Assembly (NCBI GenBank): GCA_030692565.1
Contig: JAUYAO010000008.1
Coordinates: 19,305-83,304 of the forward strand
DNA length: 64,000 nucleotides
Reading direction: 5' to 3'
Source of the DNA: Nitrospira sp.
GTDB taxonomy: Bacteria; Nitrospirota; Nitrospiria; Nitrospirales; Nitrospiraceae
The notes under the pieces are model-generated. The model saw nothing but the letters and a program-made list of their open reading frames with translations. It made no database searches and was not told where the DNA came from. This document shows positions 1 to 10,519 of this stretch, one piece after another (positions within the stretch are counted from its first letter, which is position 1; every line of letters starts with the position of its first letter). Position numbers and translations under genes: made by a program.

Positions 1-447
<447 letters not shown>

Positions 448-460
448 TGCGGAGGATGCC

Positions 461-1381
461 ATGAGTCTCAAACATAAAAATCTGCTCAGTCTGGCACCCT
501 TGTCGGTGGAGGATATCCAGCTCATTCTTGAGACGGCCGATTCGTTCAAGGAAGTGAGCGGCCGCGAGATCAAGAAAGTGCCGGCGCTGCGGGGGCGGAC
601 GGTCGTGAATCTTTTCTTCGAGCCGAGCACGAGAACGCGCACATCATTTGAATTAGCGGCCAAGCGGCTGAGTGCCGATGTCATTAATTTTTCTCCTTCG
701 TCGAGCAGCGTCGTCAAAGGGGAAACCTTGCTCGATACAGCGCGCAACATTGAGGCCATGCAGGCGGATATTATCGTGCTTCGCCATTCGTCGGCGGGGG
801 CGGCCGAGACCTTGGCGCGCGGGGTGAAGTCTTCGGTGATCAATGCCGGAGACGGCTGGCACGAGCATCCGACCCAGGCGCTGCTCGATCTCTATACGAT
901 TCGAGAGCGGGGGATGGCGTTCAAGGGATTGCGCGTGGCCATTGTGGGGGATGTGGCGCATAGCCGGGTGGCTCGGTCCAATATACTGGCCTTAACCAAG
1001 CTGGGCGCGGAAGTCCGTGTGGTGGGGCCGCCGACCATGATTCCTTTGGGCATTGAAAAGATGGGTGTGCGCGTCTTCCACCATCTCGACGAGGGCCTGC
1101 GGGATGTGCAGGTCATCATGATGTTGCGGCTCCAGCTCGAGCGGCAGGGACGGGCGCTGTTCCCGACCATTCGAGAGTATGCGCGTCTGTACGGACTGAC
1201 GGCGGAGCGGGTGAAGCTGGCGGATCCGAAGGCGATTGTCATGCATCCCGGTCCGATCAATCGAGGGGTCGAGATCGCGCCGGAAGTCGCGGACAGTTTG
1301 TCGTCGGTGATCTTGGATCAAGTCGCGAACGGTGTGGCCGTTCGTATGGGTGTCCTTTACCTGATGTCAGGAGCGAACTAA
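461..1381 (+). CDS. pyrB: Aspartate carbamoyltransferase catalytic subunit
   Basis: A 306-residue protein of normal ATCase catalytic-chain length. The carbamoyl-phosphate binding motif [10 protein letters not shown] lies near residues 54-63, HPTQALLD near residue 136, and HPGPINRG near residue 266. It catalyses condensation of carbamoyl phosphate with aspartate, the committed step of UMP synthesis. The ATG is preceded by a GGAGG at about 6 nt. No pyrI-type regulatory chain is adjacent. Its 3' end takes part in an imperfect direct duplication (positions 1309-1542) that also contains the start of pyrC. Confidence 0.97.
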   Translation: MSLKHKNLLSLAPLSVEDIQLILETADSFKEVSGREIKKVPALRGRTVVNLFFEPSTRTRTSFELAAKRLSADVINFSPSSSSVVKGETLLDTARNIEAMQADIIVLRHSSAGAAETLARGVKSSVINAGDGWHEHPTQALLDLYTIRERGMAFKGLRVAIVGDVAHSRVARSNILALTKLGAEVRVVGPPTMIPLGIEKMGVRVFHHLDEGLRDVQVIMMLRLQLERQGRALFPTIREYARLYGLTAERVKLADPKAIVMHPGPINRGVEIAPEVADSLSSVILDQVANGVAVRMGVLYLMSGAN

Positions 1382-1542
1382 ATCCTAGCGATAGTGACTC
1401 AGGGCGGACGGGTGATCGATCACGGGATCTTGGATCCAGCGGCGAACGGCGTGGCCGTTCGCATGGGCGGCCATCTCATATTAGGAGCAAACTAAATCGT
1501 GGCGATACTGATTAAGGGCGGACAGGTGATCGATCCGGGGCG
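1309..1542 (+). repeat. Diverged direct duplication of the pyrB-end/pyrC-start junction
   Basis: Two adjacent units, about 1309-1425 and 1426-1542, have a period of 114-117 bp. Both read GATCTTGGATC, then a pyrB C-terminal coding segment (GTGGCCGTTCG), then AGGAGC(A/G)AACTAAATC, then a pyrC N-terminal segment (AGGGCGGAC, GTGATCGATC). In the left copy the pyrC start codon GTG is replaced by CTA at 1385-1387. The frame nevertheless stays open through the right-hand pyrB-like tail to the TAA at 1493-1495, giving a pyrC-start::pyrB-end chimera of about 36 codons. Seen directly; the origin is inferred. Confidence 0.9.
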
Positions 1543-2785
1543 CGTCAATGGAGCAGCGGATGTCTTGATCGATCAGGGCAAGATTGCGGCGGTGGGGGCG
1601 AACCTGAAGGCTCCCGCCGGCTGTACGGTCATTGAGGCCAAGGGGCTGTTGGTGTTGCCTGGGTTCGTGGATTTGCATGTGCATTTTCGCGAGCCGGGGT
1701 TTGAGTATAAGGAAACGATTCAGAGCGGCAGCGCGGCGGCGGTGGCCGGCGGCTTTACCACGGTGTGTGCCATGCCGAATACGAAGCCGGTGAACGATAA
1801 TCAAGCAGTGACGGAATTCATGATCGATCGGGCGCGCACGGCGGGGTTGGCGAATGTCTTGCCCATCGGAGCGATCACGAAGGGTTCAGAAGGCAAGGAG
1901 TTGGCGGAGATCGGCGATCTGCACCGCTCCGGCTGCGTGGCCATTTCCGACGACGGCAAGCCGGTCATGAACAGTCTCGTGATGCGGCGGGCGATGGAAT
2001 ATGCGGTGGCCTTTGACATCCCGGTGGTGGATCATTGCGAAGATCTGCATCTCGCCGAGGGCGGCTGCATGAATGAAGGGTTGATCTCCACCGAGTTGGG
2101 CTTGCCGGGGATTCCGGCCGCCGCGGAAGACGTGATGGTCGCACGCAATCTGTCCTTGTCGGAACTCACCGGGGCACGCTTGCATCTGGCCCATATCAGC
2201 ACGGCGGGATCGGTGCGGATGGTGCGCGAAGCGAAAGCGCGCGGGATCAAGGTGACGGCAGAGGCGTGCCCCCACCATTTCACGCTCACGGAAGATGTCG
2301 TGCGTGGGTACAACACGCTGGCGAAAATGAATCCTCCGCTCAGAACCGGCGAGGATGTGCAGGCGATTAAAGAAGGGTTACGGGACGGGACGATCGACGT
2401 CATCGCCACAGACCATGCGCCTCATGCTACGCAGGAAAAACAGCAGGACTTTACTGAAGCCCCATTCGGCATTGTCGGCTTGGAAACGGCGCTCTCGTTG
2501 ACGCTGGCGCTGGTGGATGAAGGCGTGCTGACGCTGGAGCAGGCGGTTGATAAATTGGCGACCGCGCCGGCTGTGGCGTTCGGACTTAAGAAGGGCACGC
2601 TAGCCGTCGGGGTGGATGCGGACGTCGCGATCGTCGATCCCAACGAACAGTGGCAGGTCGATCCCAGCAAGTTCAAGTCGAAGAGCCGGAACACGCCGTT
2701 TGCCGGATGGAAGGTGAAGGGGCGGGTCAGAACGACGATCGTCGGCGGGCGGGTGGTGTTTGAAGCGACTCCAGCGGAGCGGTAG
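1499..2785 (+). CDS. pyrC: Dihydroorotase
   Basis: A 428-residue type I dihydroorotase. It has the metal-binding DLHVHFREPG motif near residues 58-67, HCEDLHLAEGG, HLAHIST and the late DHAPH motif, all expected of the amidohydrolase fold. It cyclises carbamoyl aspartate to dihydroorotate. The start is GTG with AGGAGC about 10 nt upstream; that Shine-Dalgarno lies inside the duplicated junction unit, in a vestigial pyrB tail. It follows pyrB and precedes a small membrane protein by 3 nt, so it is probably in the same operon. Confidence 0.96.
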   Translation: MAILIKGGQVIDPGRVNGAADVLIDQGKIAAVGANLKAPAGCTVIEAKGLLVLPGFVDLHVHFREPGFEYKETIQSGSAAAVAGGFTTVCAMPNTKPVNDNQAVTEFMIDRARTAGLANVLPIGAITKGSEGKELAEIGDLHRSGCVAISDDGKPVMNSLVMRRAMEYAVAFDIPVVDHCEDLHLAEGGCMNEGLISTELGLPGIPAAAEDVMVARNLSLSELTGARLHLAHISTAGSVRMVREAKARGIKVTAEACPHHFTLTEDVVRGYNTLAKMNPPLRTGEDVQAIKEGLRDGTIDVIATDHAPHATQEKQQDFTEAPFGIVGLETALSLTLALVDEGVLTLEQAVDKLATAPAVAFGLKKGTLAVGVDADVAIVDPNEQWQVDPSKFKSKSRNTPFAGWKVKGRVRTTIVGGRVVFEATPAER

Positions 2786-2788
2786 TCT

Positions 2789-3325
2789 ATGATGGAGTCT
2801 CGGGCGCGCTTGTGGATCTCACGTATCGGTCTGACGCTCGAATGGGTGGCCTTGGGAGTCTGGGTGGGCGGGTTGGTGATTCTGGTGGCCGCCGTGATTC
2901 CGGCGGTGTTTAACACGTTCGGCGGGCAGGATAGCGGGGGATTTTTTCTGACGAGAGCCTTTGAAGGATTCAATCGAGCGGTGATGGTGGTGATGGTGGT
3001 GATGATAGCCGGGATGGTCTGGCGCCGGTGGGTTCAGCATCCTGTGATGGCTCCCACTACTCTTGAAATGGTCCTGCTCGGGGTGATGGTACTTATTGCG
3101 GGGATCATTATCGGGTTCTTGCACCCTCAGGCAGCAGCACTGCAAGCCGAGGCGTTTGCGATCAAAGATGACGCGGCAAGGAAGGCGGCGTTTGAAGCCT
3201 TTTTTAAGCTCCATATGCCGGTGCGCGCGCTCTATATGGTGAATCTCTTTTTGGGTATTGCGTTGATGGGCGTGCGGGTCAATCATACGTTGCACACATT
3301 GCGAGTGAGTAAGGGGCAGGCATGA
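2789..3325 (+). CDS. DUF4149-like four-helix membrane protein
   Basis: A 178-residue integral membrane protein with about four hydrophobic helices (roughly residues 13-37, 62-80, 93-112 and 146-165). The pattern resembles the DUF4149/TMEM205-like family, but no function is known. A second ATG directly follows the first, so the start could be 2792. It lies between pyrC and carA, and its stop overlaps an ATG at 3322 in an ATGA arrangement. Its last about 20 codons are duplicated downstream, just before the true carA start. Its place in the pyrimidine operon does not by itself imply a pyrimidine role. Confidence 0.75.
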   Translation: MMESRARLWISRIGLTLEWVALGVWVGGLVILVAAVIPAVFNTFGGQDSGGFFLTRAFEGFNRAVMVVMVVMIAGMVWRRWVQHPVMAPTTLEMVLLGVMVLIAGIIIGFLHPQAAALQAEAFAIKDDAARKAAFEAFFKLHMPVRALYMVNLFLGIALMGVRVNHTLHTLRVSKGQA

Positions 3326-3597
3326 AGAAGGCGCTCTTGGCATTGGCCGATGGAACGATTTTCGCGGGGCGCGCTCTTGGCCACGCAGGCGAAGCTGTCT
3401 CTGAAGTACTGTTCAACACGGCCATGACCGGGTCTCAACTGGGCGTTCGCGTCAATCACACATTGCGACTGAGTAAGGGGCAGGCATGAAGAAGGCGCTC
3501 TTGGCATTGGCCGATGGAACGATTTTCGAGGGGCGTGCCCTTGGGCATGTAGGCGAAGCCATCGGTGAAGTGGTCTTCAATACGGCCATGACCGGGT
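3268..3597 (+). repeat. Diverged direct duplication of the DUF4149-end/carA-start junction
   Basis: Left unit about 3268-3432, right unit about 3441-3597, with the two ATG codons 164 bp apart (3322 and 3486). Both units hold the DUF4149 C-terminal coding segment (TTGCGA(G/C)TGAGTAAGGGGCAGGC) and the first about 37 codons of carA. The first 42 nt of the carA part are identical. The following 70 nt differ at about 12 codons, of which about seven changes are synonymous. A 9-bp indel separates the two upstream-gene tails. Confidence 0.93.
3322..3489 (+). CDS. Chimeric mini-ORF: CarA N-terminus fused to DUF4149-protein C-terminus
   Basis: An open frame of 55 codons created by the junction duplication. 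Its first 37 residues resemble CarA ([14 protein letters not shown]...) with substitutions. The last about 15 residues resemble the end of the upstream membrane protein ([12 protein letters not shown]). Its ATG overlaps the upstream TGA and its own TGA overlaps the carA ATG, so both ATGA couplings are preserved. It may be translated as a by-product of coupled translation. A function is not implied; it could equally be a neutral remnant. Confidence 0.45.
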   Translation: MKKALLALADGTIFAGRALGHAGEAVSEVLFNTAMTGSQLGVRVNHTLRLSKGQA

Positions 3598-4664
3598 ACC
3601 AAGAGGTGCTGACCGATCCCTCTTATAAAGGACAGATCATTACGATGACCTGTCCCCATATCGGAAACTACGGGGTGACGCCGGAGGATAGCGAGTCTCG
3701 GAAAGTCTGGGCCGAGGGATTCGTGGTGATGGAGGCCAGCCGGCTGGTGAGCAATTGGCGAGGGAAAGACTGTATTCAGGATTATCTGGCCAAAGCCAAG
3801 ATCGTCGCGATCGAGGGGTTGGACACACGTGCGCTGACGCGTCATCTGAGGGAGAAGGGCTCGCAACAGGCGGTGATTACACATGTAGATGCCGATCGAG
3901 AATCTGTCGTCAAGAAGGCCAAGCAGGCGCCGAGCATTCTCGGCCGCGATCTCGTCGCCGAGGTCACCTCGAAGCGTTCCTATGAATGGGACAAGGGTTC
4001 GGGGGAATGGATGCCGGATGTGGTGCCGGTGCGGGCGCGATCCGATCGACGAAAGCCCTGGCGGGTCGTGGCCTATGATTTCGGCGTGAAGGAAAATATC
4101 CTGCGACGGCTGGTCGATGTGGGGTGCCATGTGACGGTGGTGCCGGCGTCGACGTCGGCTGCCGAGGTGCAGGCGTTGAAGCCGGACGGGGTGTTTCTCT
4201 CGAACGGTCCGGGCGATCCCGAGGGTGTGCCCTATGCGATAGAAGCGGTGCGTGCGTTGATCGGTCGTTATCCGATCTTTGGCATTTGCCTGGGCCATCA
4301 GATCATTGGATTGGCCTTAGGTCTTAAGACCTACAAGCTGAAATTCGGGCATCACGGGTCGAACCATCCGGTCATCGATATCAGGACACGCAAGGTCGAG
4401 ATCACCTCGCAGAATCACAATTTCGCCGTGCAGAGCCCGACCCCGATCGCTGGCGTGCCGGATCGTCCGATGACGATCGAGACCAAGCTCGGCAAGGTGT
4501 CGATTACCCACCTGAGCCTGAACGATCAGTCGATTGAGGGGATGGTCTGTCTGGACCAGCCGGTCTTTTCGGTGCAATATCATCCCGAGGCCTCGCCGGG
4601 CCCGCATGACTCGGCGTACCTGTTCGAGGAGTTTGTGCAGCTCATGGAGAAACATCATGGATAG
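3486..4664 (+). CDS. carA: Carbamoyl-phosphate synthase small (glutaminase) subunit
   Basis: A 392-residue protein with the CPSase small-chain N-terminal domain and a C-terminal class I glutamine amidotransferase domain. The nucleophile Cys268 lies in FGICLGHQ, and the downstream HPEAS supplies the catalytic His/Glu. It releases ammonia from glutamine for the CarB subunit. The start is fixed by homology and by AAGGGGCAGGC upstream. Its 5' 37 codons are duplicated upstream in the chimeric mini-ORF. The stop overlaps the next gene by 8 nt, indicating an operon. Confidence 0.96.
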   Translation: MKKALLALADGTIFEGRALGHVGEAIGEVVFNTAMTGYQEVLTDPSYKGQIITMTCPHIGNYGVTPEDSESRKVWAEGFVVMEASRLVSNWRGKDCIQDYLAKAKIVAIEGLDTRALTRHLREKGSQQAVITHVDADRESVVKKAKQAPSILGRDLVAEVTSKRSYEWDKGSGEWMPDVVPVRARSDRRKPWRVVAYDFGVKENILRRLVDVGCHVTVVPASTSAAEVQALKPDGVFLSNGPGDPEGVPYAIEAVRALIGRYPIFGICLGHQIIGLALGLKTYKLKFGHHGSNHPVIDIRTRKVEITSQNHNFAVQSPTPIAGVPDRPMTIETKLGKVSITHLSLNDQSIEGMVCLDQPVFSVQYHPEASPGPHDSAYLFEEFVQLMEKHHG

Positions 4665-5622
4665 ATTCCGTCAATCCGTCGCCGGTGTGTTCGTCGTGGT
4701 TTTGAGCGCGTTACACACGGGCTGCGTCAATATTCAGATCCCGCCTCCGCCCGCTCCGCTGGAGGAACGGCAGGTCAGCGGAACCGGCAAGGACAAGATT
4801 CTGCTCGTGGATGTGTCCGGGATGATCAGTTCGGAAGAGAAGTCGAGTTTCTATACCCATCCCAGCATGATCGCGACGATCAAGGAAGAACTGACGCGGG
4901 CCTCACGTGATGAGTCGGTCAAGGCGCTGGTGTTGCGGATCAATACGCCTGGCGGGACCGTCACGGCGTCGGATATCATTCATCATGAACTCAAACTCTT
5001 CAAGGCGTCCCGCAAGATTCCGGTCATTGCTTCGATCATGGACGTGGGGGCCTCGGGCGGCTATTACATCGCCTCAGCCGCAGACCGGATCATGGCCCAT
5101 CCCTCGACGGTGACGGGAAGTATCGGCGTGATCATGCTCACGGTGAATACTCACGGACTGTTGGAGAAAGTGGGGGTAGAGGCCACCGCGATCACGTCCG
5201 GCCCCCGGAAGGATATGGGGTCACCGTTTCGCGCGATGACTCCGGAAGAGCGGGGCATTTTCCAAGGGTTGATCGATTCGTTCTATCAGCGGTTCCTGAC
5301 CGTTGTGCAGGAGGGCAGGCCGAATCTCCAGATGGAGCAGATCAAGAAGCTGGCCGACGGTCGGATCTATACCGGCGATCAAGCGAAAGCGGCGGGACTG
5401 GTTGATGAGATCGGCTATCTGGAAGAAGCCATTGAGGCAGCCAAGAAGAAAGCGGGACTGACCGAGGCGAAGGTGGTGACCTATCACCGCCCGGGCGATT
5501 ATTCGAATAATGTGTACACCAAGCTCATGGCGCCAGGTCCGCTGGCGGCGCTGGGCAATCTCGACGTGATGTCGTTTGTCAGAGGCGGGACGCCGCAATT
5601 CATGTATTTGTGGATGCCCTAG
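4657..5622 (+). CDS. sppA: SppA-type signal peptide peptidase, predicted lipoprotein
   Basis: A 321-residue S49 serine peptidase of the short single-domain (SppA36-like) type. The N-terminus is a lipoprotein signal ending in the lipobox LHTGC near residue 22. The catalytic Ser is in GASGGYYIA and the catalytic Lys is expected in the [13 protein letters not shown] segment. Family members degrade cleaved signal peptides at the membrane. The ATG at 4657 is chosen over upstream in-frame codons because it starts the signal peptide. The gene overlaps carA by 8 nt, so translation is probably coupled, although its function is unrelated to pyrimidines. Confidence 0.88.
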   Translation: MDRFRQSVAGVFVVVLSALHTGCVNIQIPPPPAPLEERQVSGTGKDKILLVDVSGMISSEEKSSFYTHPSMIATIKEELTRASRDESVKALVLRINTPGGTVTASDIIHHELKLFKASRKIPVIASIMDVGASGGYYIASAADRIMAHPSTVTGSIGVIMLTVNTHGLLEKVGVEATAITSGPRKDMGSPFRAMTPEERGIFQGLIDSFYQRFLTVVQEGRPNLQMEQIKKLADGRIYTGDQAKAAGLVDEIGYLEEAIEAAKKKAGLTEAKVVTYHRPGDYSNNVYTKLMAPGPLAALGNLDVMSFVRGGTPQFMYLWMP

Positions 5623-5665
5623 GCCAGGCTGAAATCGTTCCGGGCCGGTTCGATTGGGTGACGTC

Positions 5666-6628
5666 ATGGCAGAACAGGTTGATCATAACGTGGACCAGTT
5701 TCTCGCTACCCCTGTCGGGCGTCGCGCAGTACTGGCGTTTGGGGCGCGAGGAGTGGCCGGAATTTATGCGGCACTTGGGGCTTGCACGGCTCTGGGACTA
5801 TTGTCGTCGTTGACCGGCTGTTATCGCGCACCGGGAACCGCCCGCGATCAGCTCATTTTCTTTTCGGAAGAAAAGGAAATGGAGTTTGGTCTTGGCGCGT
5901 ACCGCGAGGTGTTGCGGCAGGCGACGCTGAGCGACAATGCGGAAATCAATGAGCTGGTTCAGAAGGTGGGGCAGCGGATTGCCAAGGCGGCGAATAAGCC
6001 GGAGTATCAGTGGGAGTTTGCGGTCATCGAAGATGACAAGATGGTGAACGCGTTTTGTCTGCCCGGCGGCAAAGTCGCGATCTTTACGGGCATCCTCAAG
6101 ACGACGAAGAGCGAAGCAGGATTGGCGACAGTCATGGGGCATGAGGTTGCTCATGCGCTCCAGCGGCATGGCGTCGAACGGATGAGCCGCAGTATTATCG
6201 ATCAAATCGCCCAATTGGGTGCGATCGGGGCGGCAGCGGCCGGGCATGCCGGAGGCGGAGCGATGCAGGGGTTGCTCGGAGCCTACGGCGTGAATGTATC
6301 GTTGCCGTTCAACCGGAAGCAGGAGTCGGAAGCGGACTATATCGGCCTGCGCCTCATGGCTGAAGCAGGATTCGACCCGCGGGAAGCGGTGCCGTTCTGG
6401 GAGCGCATGAGCGGCTGTCCCCGGCAGATGATCGGGAAGGTGTGCTTTCGGTCGCAGCAGGCGGTTCCGGAGTTTCTCTCGACGCATCCCTCGGACCTTA
6501 CCCGTATCAATCAAATCGAGGCCTGGTTGCCTGACGCGATGCAACATTATCATGGGGCCAATGCCCCGACGGCTCCGCCTCCGGCACCCTATCGTCCCCT
6601 GATCGGGCCGATGCCGCAAATGAGCTAG
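5666..6628 (+). CDS. M48-family zinc metallopeptidase, predicted lipoprotein
   Basis: A 320-residue protein with the zinc-protease motif HEVAH (GHEVAHALQRHG near residue 160) and the downstream glutamate ligand in ESEADYIGL. An N-terminal hydrophobic segment ends in a lipobox-like LTGC, so the protein is probably anchored on the periplasmic face. The segment VNAFCLPGGKVAIFTG is typical of the BepA/LoiP/YcaL-like group that handles envelope proteins. A TTG 12 nt upstream is an alternative start. It lies between sppA and carB, and its last codons are echoed in the junction duplication before carB. Confidence 0.88.
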   Translation: MAEQVDHNVDQFLATPVGRRAVLAFGARGVAGIYAALGACTALGLLSSLTGCYRAPGTARDQLIFFSEEKEMEFGLGAYREVLRQATLSDNAEINELVQKVGQRIAKAANKPEYQWEFAVIEDDKMVNAFCLPGGKVAIFTGILKTTKSEAGLATVMGHEVAHALQRHGVERMSRSIIDQIAQLGAIGAAAAGHAGGGAMQGLLGAYGVNVSLPFNRKQESEADYIGLRLMAEAGFDPREAVPFWERMSGCPRQMIGKVCFRSQQAVPEFLSTHPSDLTRINQIEAWLPDAMQHYHGANAPTAPPPAPYRPLIGPMPQMS

Positions 6629-6820
6629 TTTTTTACTGTCGAGAACGCATGCCGAAACGCACTGATACCAAGTCGATGTTGTTCGGTGGATCCGGTCCGA
6701 TCGTCATCGGTCAGTATGTTGCACGTGAGCTAGGTTTCACACTGTAGAGGACGCATGCCGAAACGCACTGACATCAAGTCGATTCTGTTAATTGGATCCG
6801 GGCCGATCGTGATCGGCCAG
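6621..6820 (+). repeat. Diverged direct duplication of the M48-end/carB-start junction
   Basis: Left unit about 6621-6714 and right unit about 6726-6820, with ATG codons 106 bp apart (6649 and 6755). Both begin TGAGCTAG (end of the M48 gene in the left copy), then a CTGT(C/A)GAG(A/G)ACGC spacer. Then come about 22 codons of the carB start, including ATGCCGAAACGCACTGA and GGATCCGG(T/G)CCGATCGT. The right copy is the functional carB start. The left copy reads on to a TAG at 6745-6747, just before the carB Shine-Dalgarno. Confidence 0.92.
6649..6747 (+). CDS. Vestigial CarB N-terminal mini-ORF
   Basis: A 32-codon open frame made by the junction duplication. Its first about 22 residues follow CarB ([21 protein letters not shown]) with four substitutions. 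It ends 7 nt before the true carB ATG. It has the same start context as carB and could be translated, but nothing shows that it is functional. Confidence 0.35.
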   Translation: MPKRTDTKSMLFGGSGPIVIGQYVARELGFTL

Positions 6821-9800
6821 GCTTGTGAGTTTGACTACTCCGGCACGCAAGCCTGCAAAGCGCTGCGGGAAGAGGGATTCAAGGTCATTCTCATCAACAG
6901 CAACCCTGCAACGATTATGACCGATCCTGAGCTGGCCGATCGCACGTACATTGAGCCGATCACGCTGGAGGTGGTGGAAAAAGTCATTGAACGTGAGCGC
7001 CCCGATGCGCTCTTGCCGACGATGGGCGGGCAAACGGCGTTGAATGCGACGATGGGGTTGGTGAAGCGTGGTGTGCTGGAGAAGTACGGCGTCAAGCTGA
7101 TCGGGGCCTCGGCGGAAGCCATTCACAAGGCCGAAGATCGGGAGGCGTTCAAACAGGCGATGCAGCGGATCGGTTTGAAGGTGCCGGAGAGCGGGACGGC
7201 GCACAACCGCGATGAGGCGGCCAGGATTCTTGAGAAAGTCGGATTTCCCGCCATCATCAGGCCTTCGTTTACGATGGGCGGAACCGGCGGCAACATTGCC
7301 TACAACCGGGAGGAGTTCGAAAAGCTCATCGACTGGGCGCTGGCCATGAGCCCGACCAGTCAGGTGCTGATCGAGCGGTCGTTGATCGGATGGAAAGAAT
7401 ACGAGTTGGAGGTCATGCGGGATCTCAAGGACAACGTGGTCATCGTTTGTCCGATTGAGAATCTGGACCCGATGGGCGTGCATACCGGGGACAGCATCAC
7501 CGTCGCACCGGCCATGACCCTGACCGACAAGGAATATCAGCGTATGCGTGACGCGGCTTTGCGGATCATTCGCGAGATCGGCGTCGATACAGGTGGCTCG
7601 AACATTCAATTCGGTCTGAACCCCGAGAATGGGGAGATGATCATCATCGAGATGAACCCGCGCGTGTCGCGGAGCTCGGCTTTGGCTTCGAAGGCTACCG
7701 GCTTTCCGATTGCAAAGATCGCGGCGAAGCTGGCGATCGGCTATACGTTGGACGAGATCACCAATGACATCACCGGCGTGACCAAGGCGTCATTCGAACC
7801 CACGATCGACTATGTCGTGGTCAAGATTCCTCGCTTCGCGTTTCAGAAATTCAAAGGAGCCGATCCGACGCTCACGACGCAGATGAAGTCCGTGGGCGAA
7901 GTGATGGCGATTGGTCGGACGTTCAAGGAGTCGCTGCAAAAGGCGATTCGCTCGTTGGAGCTGGACTTGAACGGACTGGCCTCACGGGTCGGCATCGATC
8001 GGGGGATTCCTGCCGAGTTCAATCGTGCCGAGGCGGTCGAGAAGATCCGGCGTACCCTGAAAACCCCATTACCTGAGCGGCTCTGGTATCTGGCCGACGG
8101 GATGAGGCTTGGCCTTACGAATGACGAATTGTTCGCGATTACCAAGATCGATCCCTGGTTTTTGGAGCAGGTTCGCGAGCTGATCCAGTGTGAGCAGTTG
8201 TTAATCGGCAAGGCTGACAAAGCCGCTGCGGTTCTCGCCGGCGATCTGTTGTGGGAGGCCAAGGAGTTGGGATTCTCCGATGACCGGATCGGTCAATTGC
8301 TCGGCGTCGAGGGGGCCGTTGTTCGCAAGGCACGCATGGGAACCGGCAAGTCTGCCAAGCCGGCCAGGGCCGTGACGTATAAGCGGGTCGACACCTGTGC
8401 GGCGGAGTTTGAAGCCAATACGCCCTATCTCTATTCGACCTACGGCAGTGAATGCGAATCGCGTCCCTCCGATCGCACCAAGGTGGTCATTCTCGGCGGC
8501 GGCCCCAACCGGATCGGGCAGGGGATCGAATTCGACTACTGCTGTGTACATGCGGCGATGGCGCTGCGCGAAGAGGGCGTCGAAACGATTATGGTGAACT
8601 GCAATCCGGAAACGGTGAGTACCGACTATGACACCTCGGACCGTCTCTACTTTGAGCCGCTCACGGAGGAGGATGTGCTGAACATCATCCATCGGGAGCA
8701 ACCGCTCGGAGTGGTGCTGCAGTTCGGCGGGCAAACGCCATTGAAATTGGCGTTGCCGCTGTCCAAGGCCGGGGTGAAAATTCTCGGGACCAGCCCGGAG
8801 GCTATCGATCGAGCGGAGGATCGGGAACGGTTCCGCGACTTGCTGGACAAGCTTGGATTGCGTCAGGCCGAGAGCGGCATGGCGCGCTCTGTCGATGAAG
8901 CGGTGCGGATTGCCGGGAAGATCACCTATCCCGTGATGGTGCGTCCTTCTTATGTTCTGGGCGGGCGGTCGATGCAGATTGTTTATGAAGAAGCCGATTT
9001 GCTGGAGTACATGCGTTCGGCAGTGAAGGCGTCGCCTAAACATCCGGTGTTGATCGACAAGTATCTCTCGGACGCGATCGAGATCGATGCCGATGCCATT
9101 TCTGACGGGAAGACGGTAGTGGTGGCCGGCATCATGGAACATATTGAAGAAGCCGGGGTGCACTCGGGTGATTCGGCCTGTTCGCTTCCGCCGTACACCT
9201 TGGATAAGGCCCTCGTTCGAGAAATTGAACGCCAGATGAAGGCCTTGGCGTTGGAGTTAGGCGTGGTGGGTTTGATGAATGCGCAGTTCGCCGTGAAGGA
9301 CAAAACGGTGTATGTGCTGGAGGTGAATCCGCGGGGCTCGCGCACGGTGCCGTTCGTCAGCAAAGCGATCGGTGTTCCGCTGGCCAAGCTGGCCATGAAG
9401 GTCATGCTGGGGAAATCGCTCCAGGAGCTTGGTTTTACGAAAGCGCCGCAGCCTGCGCACTTGTCGGTGAAAGAAGCGGTATTCCCGTTCAATAAATTTC
9501 CGGGGGTCGACGTGTTGTTGGGGCCGGAAATGAAATCGACGGGAGAAGTCATGGGCATCGACAGCGATTTCGGCTGGGCATTTGCCAAGTCCCAGGCTGG
9601 AGCAGGAGCCACCTTGCCCCAATCAGGGACGGCCTTTATCAGCGTCAAAGAATCCGATCAGTCGTCGGCGTGGGGTGTGGCAAAACGGTTGCACGGCCTG
9701 GGGTTTAAGATTCAGGCGACCAGCGGGACGGCCAGTTTCTTGAAAGATAAAGGGGTTGAGGTGGAGATCGTCAATAAAGTAAAAGAGGGGCGTCCCCATA

Positions 9801-10027
9801 TCGTTGACCATATTAAAAACGGGGCCGTCGCGCTAGTCGTGAATACCGTGCGGACGGCCTCCGCCCATACGGACTCACTGTCTATTCGTCGGGAGGCCCT
9901 GCAGAGGGGCGTGCCCTACTATACGACGATGCGAGGAGCGCTAGCGGCTGTGATGGGGATCGAAGCCCTGGCGAAGAAAAAATTGTCGATTCGATCTCTG
10001 CAAGAGTATCATCGAGCTCAGGTGTAA
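6755..10027 (+). CDS. carB: Carbamoyl-phosphate synthase large subunit
   Basis: A 1090-residue CarB of full family length. It has two homologous ATP-grasp halves (each with the signature [10 protein letters not shown] or [10 protein letters not shown] and an EMNPR/EVNPR motif), an oligomerisation region between them, and a C-terminal MGS-like allosteric domain. It makes carbamoyl phosphate from bicarbonate, ammonia and two ATP for pyrimidines and arginine. The start is fixed by the conserved [20 protein letters not shown]. The preceding junction carries a diverged copy of its first 22 codons. greA follows after 14 nt. Confidence 0.97.
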   Translation: MPKRTDIKSILLIGSGPIVIGQACEFDYSGTQACKALREEGFKVILINSNPATIMTDPELADRTYIEPITLEVVEKVIERERPDALLPTMGGQTALNATMGLVKRGVLEKYGVKLIGASAEAIHKAEDREAFKQAMQRIGLKVPESGTAHNRDEAARILEKVGFPAIIRPSFTMGGTGGNIAYNREEFEKLIDWALAMSPTSQVLIERSLIGWKEYELEVMRDLKDNVVIVCPIENLDPMGVHTGDSITVAPAMTLTDKEYQRMRDAALRIIREIGVDTGGSNIQFGLNPENGEMIIIEMNPRVSRSSALASKATGFPIAKIAAKLAIGYTLDEITNDITGVTKASFEPTIDYVVVKIPRFAFQKFKGADPTLTTQMKSVGEVMAIGRTFKESLQKAIRSLELDLNGLASRVGIDRGIPAEFNRAEAVEKIRRTLKTPLPERLWYLADGMRLGLTNDELFAITKIDPWFLEQVRELIQCEQLLIGKADKAAAVLAGDLLWEAKELGFSDDRIGQLLGVEGAVVRKARMGTGKSAKPARAVTYKRVDTCAAEFEANTPYLYSTYGSECESRPSDRTKVVILGGGPNRIGQGIEFDYCCVHAAMALREEGVETIMVNCNPETVSTDYDTSDRLYFEPLTEEDVLNIIHREQPLGVVLQFGGQTPLKLALPLSKAGVKILGTSPEAIDRAEDRERFRDLLDKLGLRQAESGMARSVDEAVRIAGKITYPVMVRPSYVLGGRSMQIVYEEADLLEYMRSAVKASPKHPVLIDKYLSDAIEIDADAISDGKTVVVAGIMEHIEEAGVHSGDSACSLPPYTLDKALVREIERQMKALALELGVVGLMNAQFAVKDKTVYVLEVNPRGSRTVPFVSKAIGVPLAKLAMKVMLGKSLQELGFTKAPQPAHLSVKEAVFPFNKFPGVDVLLGPEMKSTGEVMGIDSDFGWAFAKSQAGAGATLPQSGTAFISVKESDQSSAWGVAKRLHGLGFKIQATSGTASFLKDKGVEVEIVNKVKEGRPHIVDHIKNGAVALVVNTVRTASAHTDSLSIRREALQRGVPYYTTMRGALAAVMGIEALAKKKLSIRSLQEYHRAQV

Positions 10028-10041
10028 AAGGAGTCTGCGGG

Positions 10042-10518
10042 ATGCCGACACCCATTACTAAAAAAGGTTATGAGGCGCTCAAGGCCGAACTTGATCGCTT
10101 ACGCAAGGTCGAACGACCGAAGAATATCGAAGCGATTGCCGAAGCTCGTGCGCATGGCGATTTGAGCGAGAATGCCGAGTATGACGCGGCCAAGGAGCGG
10201 CAGGGATTCATAGCGTCGCGTATGGCTGAGCTCGAAACCAAAATTGCTGAGGCCCGGGTGGTGGATACGACCGGCCGCACGACGGACACCGCGGTGTTCG
10301 GCGCAACGGTGCTGGTGATCGAGCAGGAATCGCAGTCGAAAAAAACGTACACACTGGTCGGCCAGGACGAAGCCGATATGAAGGTCAACAGAATCTCCGT
10401 GCAGTCGCCGGTCGGCCGCGCGCTCATCGGGAAGCGGGTCGGAGATTTTGTCGAGGTGACGACGCCCACGAAGGTCATGGAATACGAAGTCGTGGAGATC
10501 AAGTTCGAGGAACTGTGA
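10042..10518 (+). CDS. greA: Transcription elongation factor GreA
   Basis: A 158-residue protein of normal GreA length. The N-terminal coiled coil (about residues 8-75) carries the acidic tip motif GDLSENAEYDAAKE. The C-terminal FKBP-like domain ends in TPTKVMEYEVVEIKF. It rescues backtracked RNA polymerase by stimulating transcript cleavage. AAGGAGTCTGCGGG precedes the ATG. It directly follows carB, an association seen in several bacteria. Confidence 0.96.
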   Translation: MPTPITKKGYEALKAELDRLRKVERPKNIEAIAEARAHGDLSENAEYDAAKERQGFIASRMAELETKIAEARVVDTTGRTTDTAVFGATVLVIEQESQSKKTYTLVGQDEADMKVNRISVQSPVGRALIGKRVGDFVEVTTPTKVMEYEVVEIKFEEL

Positions 10519-10519
10519 C

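Noticed and set aside
2801..3010. GGTGATGGTGGTGATGGTGGTGATGATAGC run as a regulatory microsatellite
   Set aside because: It encodes part of a membrane helix ([11 protein letters not shown]) in the DUF4149-like protein; the repetition follows from the Val/Met codons.
8201..9163. Minus-strand frame of 320 codons inside carB
   Set aside because: Shadow of the second ATP-grasp half of CarB.
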